A DNA stretch of 62,244 bases from a virus: positions 1 through 62,244 of IMG/VR virus record IMGVR_UViG_3300021478_000003. One strand, given 5' to 3'. Below, piece after piece: positions 17,182 through 26,682 of this stretch (the stretch's first letter is position 1; every line of letters starts with the position of its first letter). Made by a program: the position numbers and the translations under genes. The notes beneath the pieces were generated by a model. The model saw only the letters and a list, made by a program, of their open reading frames with translations. It was not told the DNA's origin and made no database searches.

Positions 17182-18333
17182 TTAGCTGCCTGCTGGTTGC
17201 CACGATCCGTTCTTGAACACGACTGCTTGGCCGCTAGGCGTTTTGCCAGTCATGCCTTCTTTTGGTTTCGCCGCTTCTTGACGCTGCGCCTCCGCACCTG
17301 ATGGCGTAAAGGAGTAGTGGCCGTTGGCGTCACGCACGCGGTTCTGGAATGTAGGCACCACTATCGGTAGCATGCCGCCAGGAGGTACGATACCGACACC
17401 ACCGGCCTGCACAGGTGTGGCTTCCAGCTGTTCGCGCTGCTGTGCGATCTCGGCAGCGGTGCGCGCCGACGCCTGGTCACTGCCGTACATGCTGGCACCC
17501 GCGCCGATACCCGCGCTAGTGATGCCCGCGATAGACTGGTTGAGCGAGTCAGCACCTTGACCCTGTACACCGCCAAAATTGTTGTTGCCGAGGGCAGCGA
17601 CTAAATGGCCGAGGCGATAACTGTAGTTGTCCGGGTTGCCCTGGCGTGCTGCCTCCATGATGTCGGCTAGGCCGTGCTGACGATAAGCTTCCTGTTGCTG
17701 GAAGCCAGTCGCAATCGCACTGCGTGGGTCCACAAAGCCGTTCGGCAGCCCCGGCGTCGCGCCCCAGCTAGATGTGTTCGGCGCGACCTGGCCACCTCGG
17801 ATCACTTCGATATTATTCGGGAATCCGTTACGTGCAGATAGGCTGGCATCGCCTGGCGTTTCACTGGCTGCCGATGGCGTTGACGCCTGAGCTGCAGATG
17901 CCGCGCCTATAGCGCTACCGTTGTTATTGGCAGCGCGAGTAGGCGTCGTGGTCAACTGCGGTAGCGGGGTGGATGGGCCAAAGGTAGTTGGGTCCACCAT
18001 CTTCAGTTGCTGAAGCTGCGTCGGCGACACTTGGCTCAGGTCCAGATTCGCCGTGGAGTACGGGGAACCGGTTGTGTTCAGCGGTGCAGTCGGTGCCACA
18101 TTCATACCTGTGTTCACGCCGGCCGGTGCCGAGGCAGTAGGTGCCACAGGTGCGTTACCGACACCTGGCAGCGAGATGCCTTGCGCCATCAGTTGATTGG
18201 CTAAAGAGCCGAGCGGACTTGTGGCCACGCCTGCGCCTGGGTTGACGATAGGACGTGTGCCAGTCACGTTCAGTTGGTTCAGTGTAGGCAAGCCCTGAGT
18301 GTTCAAGCCCTGCATCGCGTTGAGATCAGCCAT
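17182..18333 (-). CDS. low-complexity virion protein, probable ejection protein
   Basis: 383 residues, rich in Ala, Thr, Pro, Asn and Gly. Only the middle (FQQQEAYRQHGLADIMEAARQG, residues about 210-235, then RLGHLVAALGN) is clearly helical. The final residues (TPSGQAVVFKNGSWQ) look like a short beta element. It lies 3 bases from the 1957-residue gene, as in podoviruses where several internal proteins are encoded together. Function inferred from context only. Confidence 0.6.
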   Translation of the reverse strand: MADLNAMQGLNTQGLPTLNQLNVTGTRPIVNPGAGVATSPLGSLANQLMAQGISLPGVGNAPVAPTASAPAGVNTGMNVAPTAPLNTTGSPYSTANLDLSQVSPTQLQQLKMVDPTTFGPSTPLPQLTTTPTRAANNNGSAIGAASAAQASTPSAASETPGDASLSARNGFPNNIEVIRGGQVAPNTSSWGATPGLPNGFVDPRSAIATGFQQQEAYRQHGLADIMEAARQGNPDNYSYRLGHLVAALGNNNFGGVQGQGADSLNQSIAGITSAGIGAGASMYGSDQASARTAAEIAQQREQLEATPVQAGGVGIVPPGGMLPIVVPTFQNRVRDANGHYSFTPSGAEAQRQEAAKPKEGMTGKTPSGQAVVFKNGSWQPAGS

Positions 18334-18345
18334 GATGTTTGCCTC

Positions 18346-20367
18346 TTACGGATTGTAGTTGTAGTTCATATTGGTGTTAGTGCCCTGCGAAGTCTGCGTC
18401 GAGTTGATCGTACTGTTCGACGTAGCGTTCGTGGTGCTGTTCGATTCGCTAGTGGAACTAGAAGTCACCTGCGAAGCGGAAAGTGAATTGCTGTTCGAGA
18501 AGCCCACGTTGTACGCAGTATGATCGCCGATCTGCGCGGACAGATTGACCGACGACAGAGACGCGGCCGCCAGTTGCGCAGCGACCTGCGCGCCACCTTT
18601 GATCGCTTCGATCAGCAGATTGGTTTCCTGCACCAGCGTCTGTACATTGGCCTTTGCAGCTTCGATCCGCAGATTACCCTCGGCCACTTGTACGTCGACC
18701 TGCGCTTTGAACAGATTGACCTGCGACGCGACGCGGGACGATTCGCCTTGCACCTCAGCCGAATACACCTGGGTGCCGGCTTCCAGTGTCTTGACCACGG
18801 CACCGACGCGTTCGGATTCAGCCTGCACTTCAGTGCGGTACACGTCAGTGCGGACCTTGAATAAGTCGAGCGGCACCTTCTGGCTGATGTCGAGTTCGAT
18901 CTGCTTCTGAGCGACGCCGGCATCGACCATGGCGCGGAATCCATTCACGATGCTGCCGTATGCATCGGCCTGCGTCTTGTAGATGCTAATCTTGGCCACC
19001 TGTGCATTCACTGCAGTTTCGTAGCCTTGGTATTCGGCTGACTTGGCGCGCACGGTTTCGGCATATGCACCCACCTGTGCAGCGAAGCCTTCGATGGTGG
19101 TCTTGTTGACCAGCGCCACCGTGTTGGCAGCGTCGACCTTGGCCTTGAATACATCCACCAAGGTTTGCACACCCAGGAGCTGCGATTTGTAGACCTCGAC
19201 CTGCTGCATGTTCAGCTCGCCGATCAGCTTCTGGCCATCCAGTTGCGCACGATAGATATCCAGCTTGGCCAACTCGGCTTGCAGGGTCGCTTTATAGGCT
19301 TCCACTTCAGCGGCAAATGCCTGTACCTGGGCGGCAAATGCCTGCACCTCTTCGTGGTAGATGTCGATGCCGATCTGCTGCGCGAATTTGGCTGCTTCCA
19401 AAGCGCGAGTGGCGATCTGGCCATTGTAAGTAATGAGACCTTCCTCGACTTTCCACGCTTGGTCGAACGCGAAGCGCCGATTGCTCTGTTCGAGATCAGC
19501 CTGCTTAATCATCACGTCACGGGACAAGTCCGTGTTCGTGGTTTGCGAGTTCTGAAGCGCGTCCGAAATTTCGAGCGACATCGCGCCTGGCGGTTTGCGG
19601 AAGCCACGCTGCGCATAGTTACGGATAGTCTCACGCAGCTTGCGGCCTACGACTGCATTCTCGCGGGTGCGGCCGCGATCCCAGATCGCTTGCTCGACTT
19701 GCGGCGGTAGGCCGGTGTACGTACCGTTGACCCACGTGTCCAGATTGCTGCGCAAGTCCTGCAGCAGATTGGAGGTGTAAGTCTGCTCTTGGAACGCGAA
19801 GATGTACTGCGGCGCGAGTGGCGAGCCAGGGAGGATCGCAGTGAACGTTGGTAGGTTCAGCAGGGGGGCCACAGGTACTTCGATACCCAGCAGGCTAGGC
19901 ACAGCCGGCAGCGGTGTGTCAGGCGCAGCAGGCACAACGACATTCAGCAGCGACGGTGCGAGCGGCGCGGTCTGGGTCAGCGGCACCGGGGCTGGAAAGT
20001 CGAGGTTGACCGGCAGCGGCACGGCGGTGAACTGCGGGGCTGCGCCCACGTCGAGCGGCGCTACCGGGACTAGCGTTGGGTCGGCCGGCACCGGAGGCAG
20101 CGTCATGGCCAGGCCAGGAGGGATTACCGGCACTGGAGGCGGCACGTAGGGGGTCACGACCGCATTAATCGGGGTCAAGTCAACGTTGACAGGCGGGATA
20201 GCCTGAATACGGTTCGCGGCCTGACTAAGCTGGTTAAGGAATGCCTGGGCGTTATTGAAGGCAGAAGACGCATAGCCCTGGGCATTCTGGAAGCCGTCCG
20301 TCACCAGCACAGAAGCCCCTGTGGATTGGGGCGGTGGTGGTAGCGGAAGGCCGGGATCGAGTGCCAT
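18346..20367 (-). CDS. coiled-coil virion protein with Pro-rich head and Ser/Asn tail
   Basis: 673 residues. Residues 1-190 are Pro/Val/Leu-rich. Residues about 195-590 form a long helical rod with recurring units of the type VxAYKAxLQAELAKLDIYRA, each keeping Tyr and Val at regular spacing, suggestive of a coiled coil. The last 60 residues are almost only Ser, Thr, Asn and Gln and include NYNYNP. The domain order fits an internal or ejection protein that can span or assemble into a tube. No enzyme motif is visible. Confidence 0.6.
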   Translation of the reverse strand: MALDPGLPLPPPPQSTGASVLVTDGFQNAQGYASSAFNNAQAFLNQLSQAANRIQAIPPVNVDLTPINAVVTPYVPPPVPVIPPGLAMTLPPVPADPTLVPVAPLDVGAAPQFTAVPLPVNLDFPAPVPLTQTAPLAPSLLNVVVPAAPDTPLPAVPSLLGIEVPVAPLLNLPTFTAILPGSPLAPQYIFAFQEQTYTSNLLQDLRSNLDTWVNGTYTGLPPQVEQAIWDRGRTRENAVVGRKLRETIRNYAQRGFRKPPGAMSLEISDALQNSQTTNTDLSRDVMIKQADLEQSNRRFAFDQAWKVEEGLITYNGQIATRALEAAKFAQQIGIDIYHEEVQAFAAQVQAFAAEVEAYKATLQAELAKLDIYRAQLDGQKLIGELNMQQVEVYKSQLLGVQTLVDVFKAKVDAANTVALVNKTTIEGFAAQVGAYAETVRAKSAEYQGYETAVNAQVAKISIYKTQADAYGSIVNGFRAMVDAGVAQKQIELDISQKVPLDLFKVRTDVYRTEVQAESERVGAVVKTLEAGTQVYSAEVQGESSRVASQVNLFKAQVDVQVAEGNLRIEAAKANVQTLVQETNLLIEAIKGGAQVAAQLAAASLSSVNLSAQIGDHTAYNVGFSNSNSLSASQVTSSSTSESNSTTNATSNSTINSTQTSQGTNTNMNYNYNP

Positions 20368-20396
20368 GGTGGTTCCCCTAGTAATTTTCTAGCACA

Positions 20397-21947
20397 TTAT
20401 AGCGGAGTAATGGGCAATTCTATCTGTTTGCGGTTCATGACAACTTTGCCACTAGTGCCAATGCCTAGCCCCACACCACCTACGGCATCCGGTAGCCCGG
20501 GCGTAGCGGCCTGAAAAGCTGGGAAATATTTGTACAGGGCGTTAAGCCCGTAGCTGAAGGGCACAATCAGCGGTGAACCGTTGGAAATATATAACCCAGA
20601 CGAATCCACCGACTTTACAGGGGTGAACTGAACCCAGGAATTATCGGCGTCGACAATGAAAACCACCGTCTCGTTGTAGTTCGACGGCGCGTCGGCCGAG
20701 GTGAAAAAATGCAGGCGCAGCGTGTAAAAGTATGAGTTTGTCGTGTTGTCGGGGGGTGTGCTGCGCACGTGCTGAGAGGTGTTCGACTCCTGAAAACACA
20801 CACCGCCTGGCGGCATGATCGCACCGATATCATCCATGACCGCGCCGAGGCTCGCATATTTAGTAGCCGGCAGCGACCCATAGTTCTTCGTGGTCCAAGT
20901 CTGGTTGATATTGAAAGCGAAGTAGCCGTCCGGCGTACCGCCGTTGGGGGGCATCGGCTGATTCTGCAAATTCAGTGTGATCGTGTAGGACTGGCTACCG
21001 TGCACCAAGTCTTCCTCGGGAGGGTAGACATTGTGCCCGTCCTGGCCCCAGCTCATAGTGCCATTGAATGGGTACGCGCCATTGGACGGCCCAGCGAGTG
21101 TGAGGCCGTTCGAGATCGACTGGCCATATGCGCCGAAGTCGATGTAGGTGTACTCATAGCTGTGCTTCGGCAGGCCGATTTTTAGTACCGCCGTAACGAC
21201 CTGCGGGACCGGCTCTTTCGTCGTGCCCCTGAATTTGAACTCGGTCATTTTACCGGCCGGCACATTGAAATAAGCAGTAGCAAAATACGGTGGCCCGCTA
21301 TCTGGCAGAGCCGATTGAATCTGGTCAGCGGTGAAGATCAGGATCACAGGTTGATTGGTGCACACCCAATTGGTAGGCTGCTGCTTCTGTGGGAGCTGGC
21401 CGCCGAACTTATTCAACGCGATGAGACCCAACAGCATGATCTGGTCGCTATCGAAACTTGGGTTCTTGAACGTGAAGCTGGAGCCTGACGCAAACTTTAG
21501 ACCGGCTGGGTACGTAGCGTACTGCTTGCCTGCGATTGTCCATGGTAGCGTGCTGGCAAACTGACTTGGGCCGAACGATCCGGGCAGCACATAGAACTCG
21601 GCCGAATTGTTGACGATCTCAGGAATCTCGGGAAGCTCAGGCTCGAACTCAGTAGACTCGTTGATGACATGTGCCTCTTCGCGCACCGCAGGACGCGGGG
21701 TGCTGGCTGCGTTGATGCGTATTGTGTCCTGGCCGTTGGAGGAAGTAACCTGAATAGTCGTGCCATCAGGAAGGTTCACAGTGCGGCTCAGGTGTGTCAC
21801 ACCTCCAAGCTGCATGCGGTTCTTCATTTGGCCAAGAAGAGTGCGTGCAGTGCCGATATAAGGCGACGCGGCCTCGGTAGCGGCGGGGTCGGCACCGTCG
21901 CCTGTTAGCCCCTTGCGGACGACGCCATACTCACGCATCGCCCCCAC
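20397..21947 (-). CDS. virion structural protein, hypothetical
   Basis: 516 residues, mostly beta-type composition with many Tyr, Asn and Pro, consistent with a tail or capsid-associated surface protein. No recognised motif. A short helical start (ARTLLGQMKNRM) precedes an acidic spacer (EFEPELPEIPEI). The first 17 bases overlap the end of the repeat protein. Met4 at 21938 is an alternative start. Confidence 0.55.
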   Translation of the reverse strand: MGAMREYGVVRKGLTGDGADPAATEAASPYIGTARTLLGQMKNRMQLGGVTHLSRTVNLPDGTTIQVTSSNGQDTIRINAASTPRPAVREEAHVINESTEFEPELPEIPEIVNNSAEFYVLPGSFGPSQFASTLPWTIAGKQYATYPAGLKFASGSSFTFKNPSFDSDQIMLLGLIALNKFGGQLPQKQQPTNWVCTNQPVILIFTADQIQSALPDSGPPYFATAYFNVPAGKMTEFKFRGTTKEPVPQVVTAVLKIGLPKHSYEYTYIDFGAYGQSISNGLTLAGPSNGAYPFNGTMSWGQDGHNVYPPEEDLVHGSQSYTITLNLQNQPMPPNGGTPDGYFAFNINQTWTTKNYGSLPATKYASLGAVMDDIGAIMPPGGVCFQESNTSQHVRSTPPDNTTNSYFYTLRLHFFTSADAPSNYNETVVFIVDADNSWVQFTPVKSVDSSGLYISNGSPLIVPFSYGLNALYKYFPAFQAATPGLPDAVGGVGLGIGTSGKVVMNRKQIELPITPL

Positions 21948-23136
21948 CTATACGGCGGCGCAGAACTGTTGGCTTGACCTCAAGCGCGTTGAGTTCAAAG
22001 TAGGAGCCGTTCTGGTTGCGGACCTCGAATTGCCAGTAGCGTGCAGCCAGACCTTTACCGATCCGCGTGTGGTTGCCATGCAGACCAGCGGCCCCGCTCG
22101 CGGCCAGCATGTAGTCGCGCTGATTGATCTCATCGGTGTACACCCGCAGGACAAGATTGCCATCAGCACGGTATCCCACATAGCAGCGGTCGATACGCTT
22201 GAGATGCGAAGTACTAAGGTCGGACATGCCCATGCGCGCTACCGCGTCGATGTTCACACCGTTATCGGTGCTGCCGGCCAGCGCGAAGATGCCGCTGGAA
22301 CTGGCACCCAGGTATAGGTTATTGAACTTGGCGAAGCTGTTGAAGTTGTAACCTTCGTACTGTGTCAGCGCGAAGTTCTCGGTGTGCATGACGATGGTGT
22401 TGGCGACGGTGTTCTCAGGCGTATGACCAGTCGCTTGCAACAGCATGATCGGCAGCGTGATCTGCGCATACCCGACAGTATTTTGGTAGCCCTGGGCGTT
22501 CACCTGCATGACCGGCAGTATCATCTGCGCGGTGCCGAGGCTACCTGTCGCGCCGGACGCAGCAAGAGCGATCTGACGCAGCGCGATGTTCATCTGGCCG
22601 ACATTACCCACGGTGCCAGAAGCAATCAAGGTCGGTTTAGGCATCACGAAGGCTGCACTACCTTGATAGGCAGTCAGGCCTGACGACACTAGCACGGGTG
22701 CAGGCAGCAGCAGATTTGACGCACCCACGGCACCAGTTATACCCTCGGCGCTCAGCACCATCGCTGGCAGTGTGAACATCGCGGCGCTCTGCCCGTATGC
22801 AGCCATGACAGGCAGTGGCATCACAAACACGCCCACCCCAGCGATGCCGGCCAGGCCTTGTGCAGCTAGAACGGGGGCCGGTAACGTGAAAATGCCTGTC
22901 GAATCGCCGGAGGATATCTGCGGCGACGGCAGGGTAAAAGCTGCCGTACCGGCAAGACCGATACTGCCCTGGGCCGAGAAGGTCGGCACCGGCAGACTGA
23001 ACGCGGCACTGTTGGGGACGCTACCTGCGGAATAGACAAAGCGGGGTAAAACTACCGCAGCACTACCCACACTCGCGGTGTAGCCGGAGGCGGCTAGAAC
23101 CGGAGCTGGGAGTGTGAATGCTGCGGCATTGGTCAT
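21931..23136 (-). CDS. repeat-containing virion protein
   Basis: 401 residues. Residues about 5-245 consist of roughly ten imperfect repeats of 20-28 residues built around FxLPxPVLxAxG (for example FTLPAPVLAAQG and LLLPAPVLVSSG). The C-terminal third is different: a beta domain with YEGYNFNSFAKFNNLYLG and SHLKRIDRCYVGYRADGNL, resembling the repeat-terminated tail proteins of other phages. Repeats differ from those of the protein at 7797-9557. Function probably structural. Confidence 0.6.
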   Translation of the reverse strand: MTNAAAFTLPAPVLAASGYTASVGSAAVVLPRFVYSAGSVPNSAAFSLPVPTFSAQGSIGLAGTAAFTLPSPQISSGDSTGIFTLPAPVLAAQGLAGIAGVGVFVMPLPVMAAYGQSAAMFTLPAMVLSAEGITGAVGASNLLLPAPVLVSSGLTAYQGSAAFVMPKPTLIASGTVGNVGQMNIALRQIALAASGATGSLGTAQMILPVMQVNAQGYQNTVGYAQITLPIMLLQATGHTPENTVANTIVMHTENFALTQYEGYNFNSFAKFNNLYLGASSSGIFALAGSTDNGVNIDAVARMGMSDLSTSHLKRIDRCYVGYRADGNLVLRVYTDEINQRDYMLAASGAAGLHGNHTRIGKGLAARYWQFEVRNQNGSYFELNALEVKPTVLRRRIGGGDA

Positions 23137-23142
23137 CGCGGA

Positions 23143-23916
23143 TTACTGCGGTGGAATGGTCATCGACCAGTTGGACAGCGTAGTGGTCGCGCCGGCTACA
23201 AATGCCACGGAGTTGAAGTTCATCTCCGCACCTGAAGTGGCCACAGCGCCATCGATACGAATGTACTGGCCTGTCGAGTCCAGTGTATCCGGGTCAGTGA
23301 CAGAACCATGGAACCGGCACCAGCCGGCGCTGCCTGTCGCACCGTTCGCGCCGCTCCACACCTGTGTGGCCAGCTTGGACAAGACGCCGGCAATCGACTG
23401 GTCGAACAGCAAGCCGTTGACCGGAGCGACGCCGCCTGCCATGTTGCCAGTGGTTGCAGTCAGAGTGGTTGTGGTAGCAGCTACCGTGAAACCGTTTGGC
23501 AAGGTGCCTTTTCCTGGGAGCGCCAGGATCGTGACCACGGCACCGGAAGCGGTAGCGATATAGTCAGGTTCGGATTTGTAACGGTTGATCTGCGATGCAA
23601 CGTCCAGGGCGGTTTGGTTCAGGGTGCTGTTAAACGGCACAGCGGCACCGAGGATATCGACGCCGTTGACGGTCAAGGTGTTGACCGCGCCGCCTGCGCC
23701 ACCTGTCAGGGTGATATTGCCAGAAGACTGCACCTCGTAGGTCAGCGCTCCGCTGTTATTGGTCAGAATGCAGAGCGGGCTGCCTGTTGCGGCCGCATCA
23801 GCCGTGGCCGGCTGGGTGCCGGAATAGATGGTGATCGAGCCGTTACGCAGGGAGCTATCGATACCGCCCTCTTTGTTGATCGCGTTACGGAAACCCGTTG
23901 AGAAGCGTGCTGTCAT
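23143..23916 (-). CDS. phage structural protein, hypothetical
   Basis: 257 residues. N-terminal RFSTGFRNAINKEGGIDSSL, then a 'GSITIYSGTQPATAD' segment, and a beta-rich Thr/Gly remainder ending in NFNSVAFVAGATTTLSNWSM. This layout resembles a virion protein I recall being widely shared in tail/head modules of podoviruses. Neighbours are the stabilisation-type protein upstream and the repeat protein downstream. Confidence 0.6.
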   Translation of the reverse strand: MTARFSTGFRNAINKEGGIDSSLRNGSITIYSGTQPATADAAATGSPLCILTNNSGALTYEVQSSGNITLTGGAGGAVNTLTVNGVDILGAAVPFNSTLNQTALDVASQINRYKSEPDYIATASGAVVTILALPGKGTLPNGFTVAATTTTLTATTGNMAGGVAPVNGLLFDQSIAGVLSKLATQVWSGANGATGSAGWCRFHGSVTDPDTLDSTGQYIRIDGAVATSGAEMNFNSVAFVAGATTTLSNWSMTIPPQ

Positions 23917-23925
23917 GATATTCCC

Positions 23926-25170
23926 CTAGAGGTTTGAATTAGCAATAAAGCGGTTTGGCCCCGGCATAAAGATCGCTGCACCTTGACCGGATGCTGGGAA
24001 CTGAAACTTCGTCCGGGTCAAATTCCTGATTTCCATGTCCGGCATGCCGACGCAAATACCCTGCGTTGTCAGCCACATCGGAAGGGGCCGTGCGCCGGTA
24101 GAGTTGTCCCCGAACAAAGCGCCATCCACGTAGTCTGTTGCCCCAGGGATCGCACCGTATGCCAACTTGTGCACGTACTGAAAATCCTTGGGGTCTGATC
24201 CGACGATAGTACCGCAACTTTCATCGGTGCCGGCGAAGAAACCGCTGTGCTGGCCTTCACCGCCGCGTTCCTTGTCCTCCATCGGGGCCAGCAAGGTGAT
24301 CTGACCTTGCATCGGGATGTTCTCGCGCAAGTCAAACAGCTCGTAGCCGTATTCGATAGAAGGGTAGAGCACGTCGCCCGCGCCGACATACATCCGGCCA
24401 CGATAATACGCCAGAATCTGGCCTGGCGGCGGGGCGCTGAAAAACTGGGTGTTGAGCGGCAGCTCCAGCTCAGTGGTGTCATTGGTGTAGGTGGCTTTCA
24501 CCTGGCTGTTTGGCATGGTCATGGCCAAGAACAAATCACCACCGTTCGGGGTGGTCAGGTATAGCCCCTTGCTGACAACGCCAGGATCAGTAGACATGGG
24601 CATCGTGAAGACCAGGCCGCCCCCGGCAGCCACGCTGATAGCGCCGGCCAGCCCCGCACCGGACTCTTGCCCGTCATCCCGAAAGTATGTGACAACGAAT
24701 TGGTAGATACCGGCCGGAAGGTAGCCCACAGTCGTCGCTACCCCAGGTAGTGGTGGTACTGGCAGCCCCCAGCTCCGCGCCGCGCCGAACTCGAATACGC
24801 CCGACTCCGTGCCATTACTAAAGTAGACCGAGCTATTGACTTCCCAATAGGACATCCGGGCGCTGGGGTTCTGGAGATTGGCCACAGCTACACTGGTCAT
24901 GTCCAGTTTGAGCCACATGAGCTGCGAACCGGTGACGTACAGGCACAGCTTTTCGGTGTCGTCAGCCCAAATGGAGTGCGCGTTGGACGGGATCGCCATG
25001 GTGAACCCTTGGCGGCGCGAGAGGCGGCCAGACTTGTCGATGTCGACATTGACGGCCACGGCCAAGTCGCCCTGCTCGAACCGCTCAGGCGAGACATCGT
25101 TGCGTAGGCCCGTGAACTTCTCGAACGTTACGACATCCTGATCGCGTTGGGTGGCTAGGTTCCCTGGCAT
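23926..25170 (-). CDS. P22 gp10-like / DNA-stabilisation tail protein
   Basis: 414 residues. The opening (FTGLRNDVSPERFEQGDLAV then NVDIDKSGRLSRRQGF) is typical of phage packaged-DNA stabilisation or tail hub proteins, whose remainder is a beta-propeller-like fold. Later features are Gly/Tyr-rich strands (YYRGRMYVGAGDVLYPS and YQFVVTYFRDDGQESG). It would close the portal channel after packaging and hold the tail. It lies between the adaptor-like gene and smaller structural genes. Confidence 0.65.
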   Translation of the reverse strand: MPGNLATQRDQDVVTFEKFTGLRNDVSPERFEQGDLAVAVNVDIDKSGRLSRRQGFTMAIPSNAHSIWADDTEKLCLYVTGSQLMWLKLDMTSVAVANLQNPSARMSYWEVNSSVYFSNGTESGVFEFGAARSWGLPVPPLPGVATTVGYLPAGIYQFVVTYFRDDGQESGAGLAGAISVAAGGGLVFTMPMSTDPGVVSKGLYLTTPNGGDLFLAMTMPNSQVKATYTNDTTELELPLNTQFFSAPPPGQILAYYRGRMYVGAGDVLYPSIEYGYELFDLRENIPMQGQITLLAPMEDKERGGEGQHSGFFAGTDESCGTIVGSDPKDFQYVHKLAYGAIPGATDYVDGALFGDNSTGARPLPMWLTTQGICVGMPDMEIRNLTRTKFQFPASGQGAAIFMPGPNRFIANSNL

Positions 25171-25173
25171 GAT

Positions 25174-25932
25174 TTACCTCGTCCAGCGGAAGCCATTCAT
25201 ACCGTATTTGATTTGCTCGCTTGCGAACATCATGCGCTTGCGCTCTTTGACAGCATCCTTGACGGCTTCGTCAAATGCTTTCTTGTGGTCCGCAGCCGAG
25301 GTAGGCGCACCGGCATCGGCGTCAAATGTTGACTGTGCCAGATAGGCGGCCCAGCGCAGTGCGGAGAGCTGGTAGTCCTCGGGGAGCTGCGACTCGACAT
25401 CCAGATGGTCGCGGTCGTAGCAAGTGGTCGGCACTCGGATGACGCGCATCTTGACCGTATTGCCGTTTTCAGTAGCGCTAGGGACTGGGAAGATCGAAAG
25501 CGTCACACGGTTCGAGCCGGCATATACCAGCGTCTCATCGGTGTAGTACGCGATAGGCTTGCCAGGCGGGTACTGGGCCTGTAGCGCGTCGTTCCAATTC
25601 AGGAACTCAGGTGCATTCAATTGATACAGAAGCGAGTGGCCGGCGCGGGGCAAGTCGTAGCTGTCGAGCTGGTAGCGGCTGGAGATCACCGCGATGATCG
25701 ACTTGTCCAGTGGGTAGTTGCTGACGTTGGCTTCAAGCTTAACCAGGGTGATCGCGGAGGTGTCGCCGTCACGCAGAATCATCGACTGGCGGGCAAAGCG
25801 CCGCTCGGCGTCTTTGATGTACATCAGGAGCGTTTCGTCAGTCCACAGAGAGTCGCTATCCCCCGCGATGATGTCAGACCTGTCGCGGAGGATATTGAAG
25901 CGAAGCTCGGTGAGCTGCTGCCCCAGGTTCAT
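25174..25932 (-). CDS. putative head-tail adaptor protein
   Basis: 252 residues. An N-terminal helical domain (ETLLMYIKDAERRFARQSM) and C-terminal helices (DYQLSALRWAAYLAQS, then DHKKAFDEAVKDAVKERKRMMF) surround a beta region. This is the layout of gp4/gp6-type adaptor proteins that bind the portal ring. It is a common podovirus protein next to the stabilisation protein, as here. No direct motif proves it. Confidence 0.55.
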   Translation of the reverse strand: MNLGQQLTELRFNILRDRSDIIAGDSDSLWTDETLLMYIKDAERRFARQSMILRDGDTSAITLVKLEANVSNYPLDKSIIAVISSRYQLDSYDLPRAGHSLLYQLNAPEFLNWNDALQAQYPPGKPIAYYTDETLVYAGSNRVTLSIFPVPSATENGNTVKMRVIRVPTTCYDRDHLDVESQLPEDYQLSALRWAAYLAQSTFDADAGAPTSAADHKKAFDEAVKDAVKERKRMMFASEQIKYGMNGFRWTR

Positions 25933-25935
25933 GGA

Positions 25936-26364
25936 TTACTCCCGAGCGCTGCGGCCGGTACGTTCCTGAACTAGGCGGTAAGGGAAGCGCAGGCGGTCCT
26001 TGTAGCCCACCACGCGGCGGCCCAAGTCCACCATGGGCACCGACATGATCGCGTCATCCAACACGTTCAAGACCGATTCTGGCACTTCCACTTCCATGCC
26101 TGGCTGGATCAGGTAGCCCACGCCGTCGCAGCCCACGAAGACGCCGCCTGGTGGCGCATTCTCGTTGTCTTCCAGCACGATCTTAAAGCGCTTGATCTGG
26201 CTGGCTGTTTTCGCAGCGGCGATGACCGCTTTGGATTCGCCGGGGGTATCGATCACGCCCGACAGTTCGAGGTTGCCCTCGCCTGGCCAGTCTACCGGCA
26301 TCTTGCTGATCGCTTCCTTCGCTGCCGCGATCTTGCTTGTCCGTGGTTTTGCTTTGGTAGCCAT
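25936..26364 (-). CDS. hypothetical virion protein
   Basis: 142 residues. Basic, lysine-rich N-terminus, then a beta region (VFVGCDGVGYLIQPGMEVEVPES) and ending RTGRSARE. The 'PGMEVEVP' turn occurs in small podovirus structural proteins encoded between the capsid and adaptor genes, but I cannot name a family. Separated from its neighbours by 2-3 bases. Confidence 0.5.
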   Translation of the reverse strand: MATKAKPRTSKIAAAKEAISKMPVDWPGEGNLELSGVIDTPGESKAVIAAAKTASQIKRFKIVLEDNENAPPGGVFVGCDGVGYLIQPGMEVEVPESVLNVLDDAIMSVPMVDLGRRVVGYKDRLRFPYRLVQERTGRSARE

Positions 26365-26366
26365 GA

Positions 26367-26624
26367 TTAATCGTCCTCGCTTTTGGCCGCTTGGTTGAAC
26401 GCCGAGGCATACTCATCGTCATCCGAGGGCTTAGGTTTGAGTTTGTCGAGGTGTTCAGTGACGAACGCTACGACTTCCTCTTTGGTTGAAAAGGCATAGC
26501 CCTTCCAAGGGTCTTGCCAAGACGACTTCGGCTTGGCGTTTTCTTCTTGGATTTTTGGGTCCACGATTTCGACTTCGTAGCCGTTCTCCAGTTTCTCGAT
26601 CCGCAGCACGCAGTCATCGCTCAT
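26367..26624 (-). CDS. small acidic hypothetical protein
   Basis: 85 residues from the ATG at 26624, with GGAG upstream; the longer frame start lacks a ribosome-binding site. The beginning (CVLRIEKLENGYEVEIVDP) is a beta-type unit, followed by a WQDPWKGYAFSTKEEVVAFV segment, a conserved-looking phage pattern. The acidic C-terminus is DDDEYASAFNQAAKSEDD. It sits just downstream of the decoration-like gene. Function unknown. Confidence 0.6.
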   Translation of the reverse strand: MSDDCVLRIEKLENGYEVEIVDPKIQEENAKPKSSWQDPWKGYAFSTKEEVVAFVTEHLDKLKPKPSDDDEYASAFNQAAKSEDD

Positions 26625-26658
26625 GGCTATTGCTCCTAGTTGGCCCATGGAAGTAACA

Positions 26659-26677
26659 CTGGGGGTCTCCCCCCCAG
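26659..26677 (-). terminator. hairpin downstream of decoration-like gene
   Basis: Stem CTGGGGG / CCCCCAG with a five-base loop just after the stop of the gene at 26683-27012. There is no strong T-run on the minus strand (TGTT only), so it is more likely an attenuator or mRNA-stabilising hairpin than a full terminator. Confidence 0.45.
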
Positions 26678-26682
26678 CGCTC

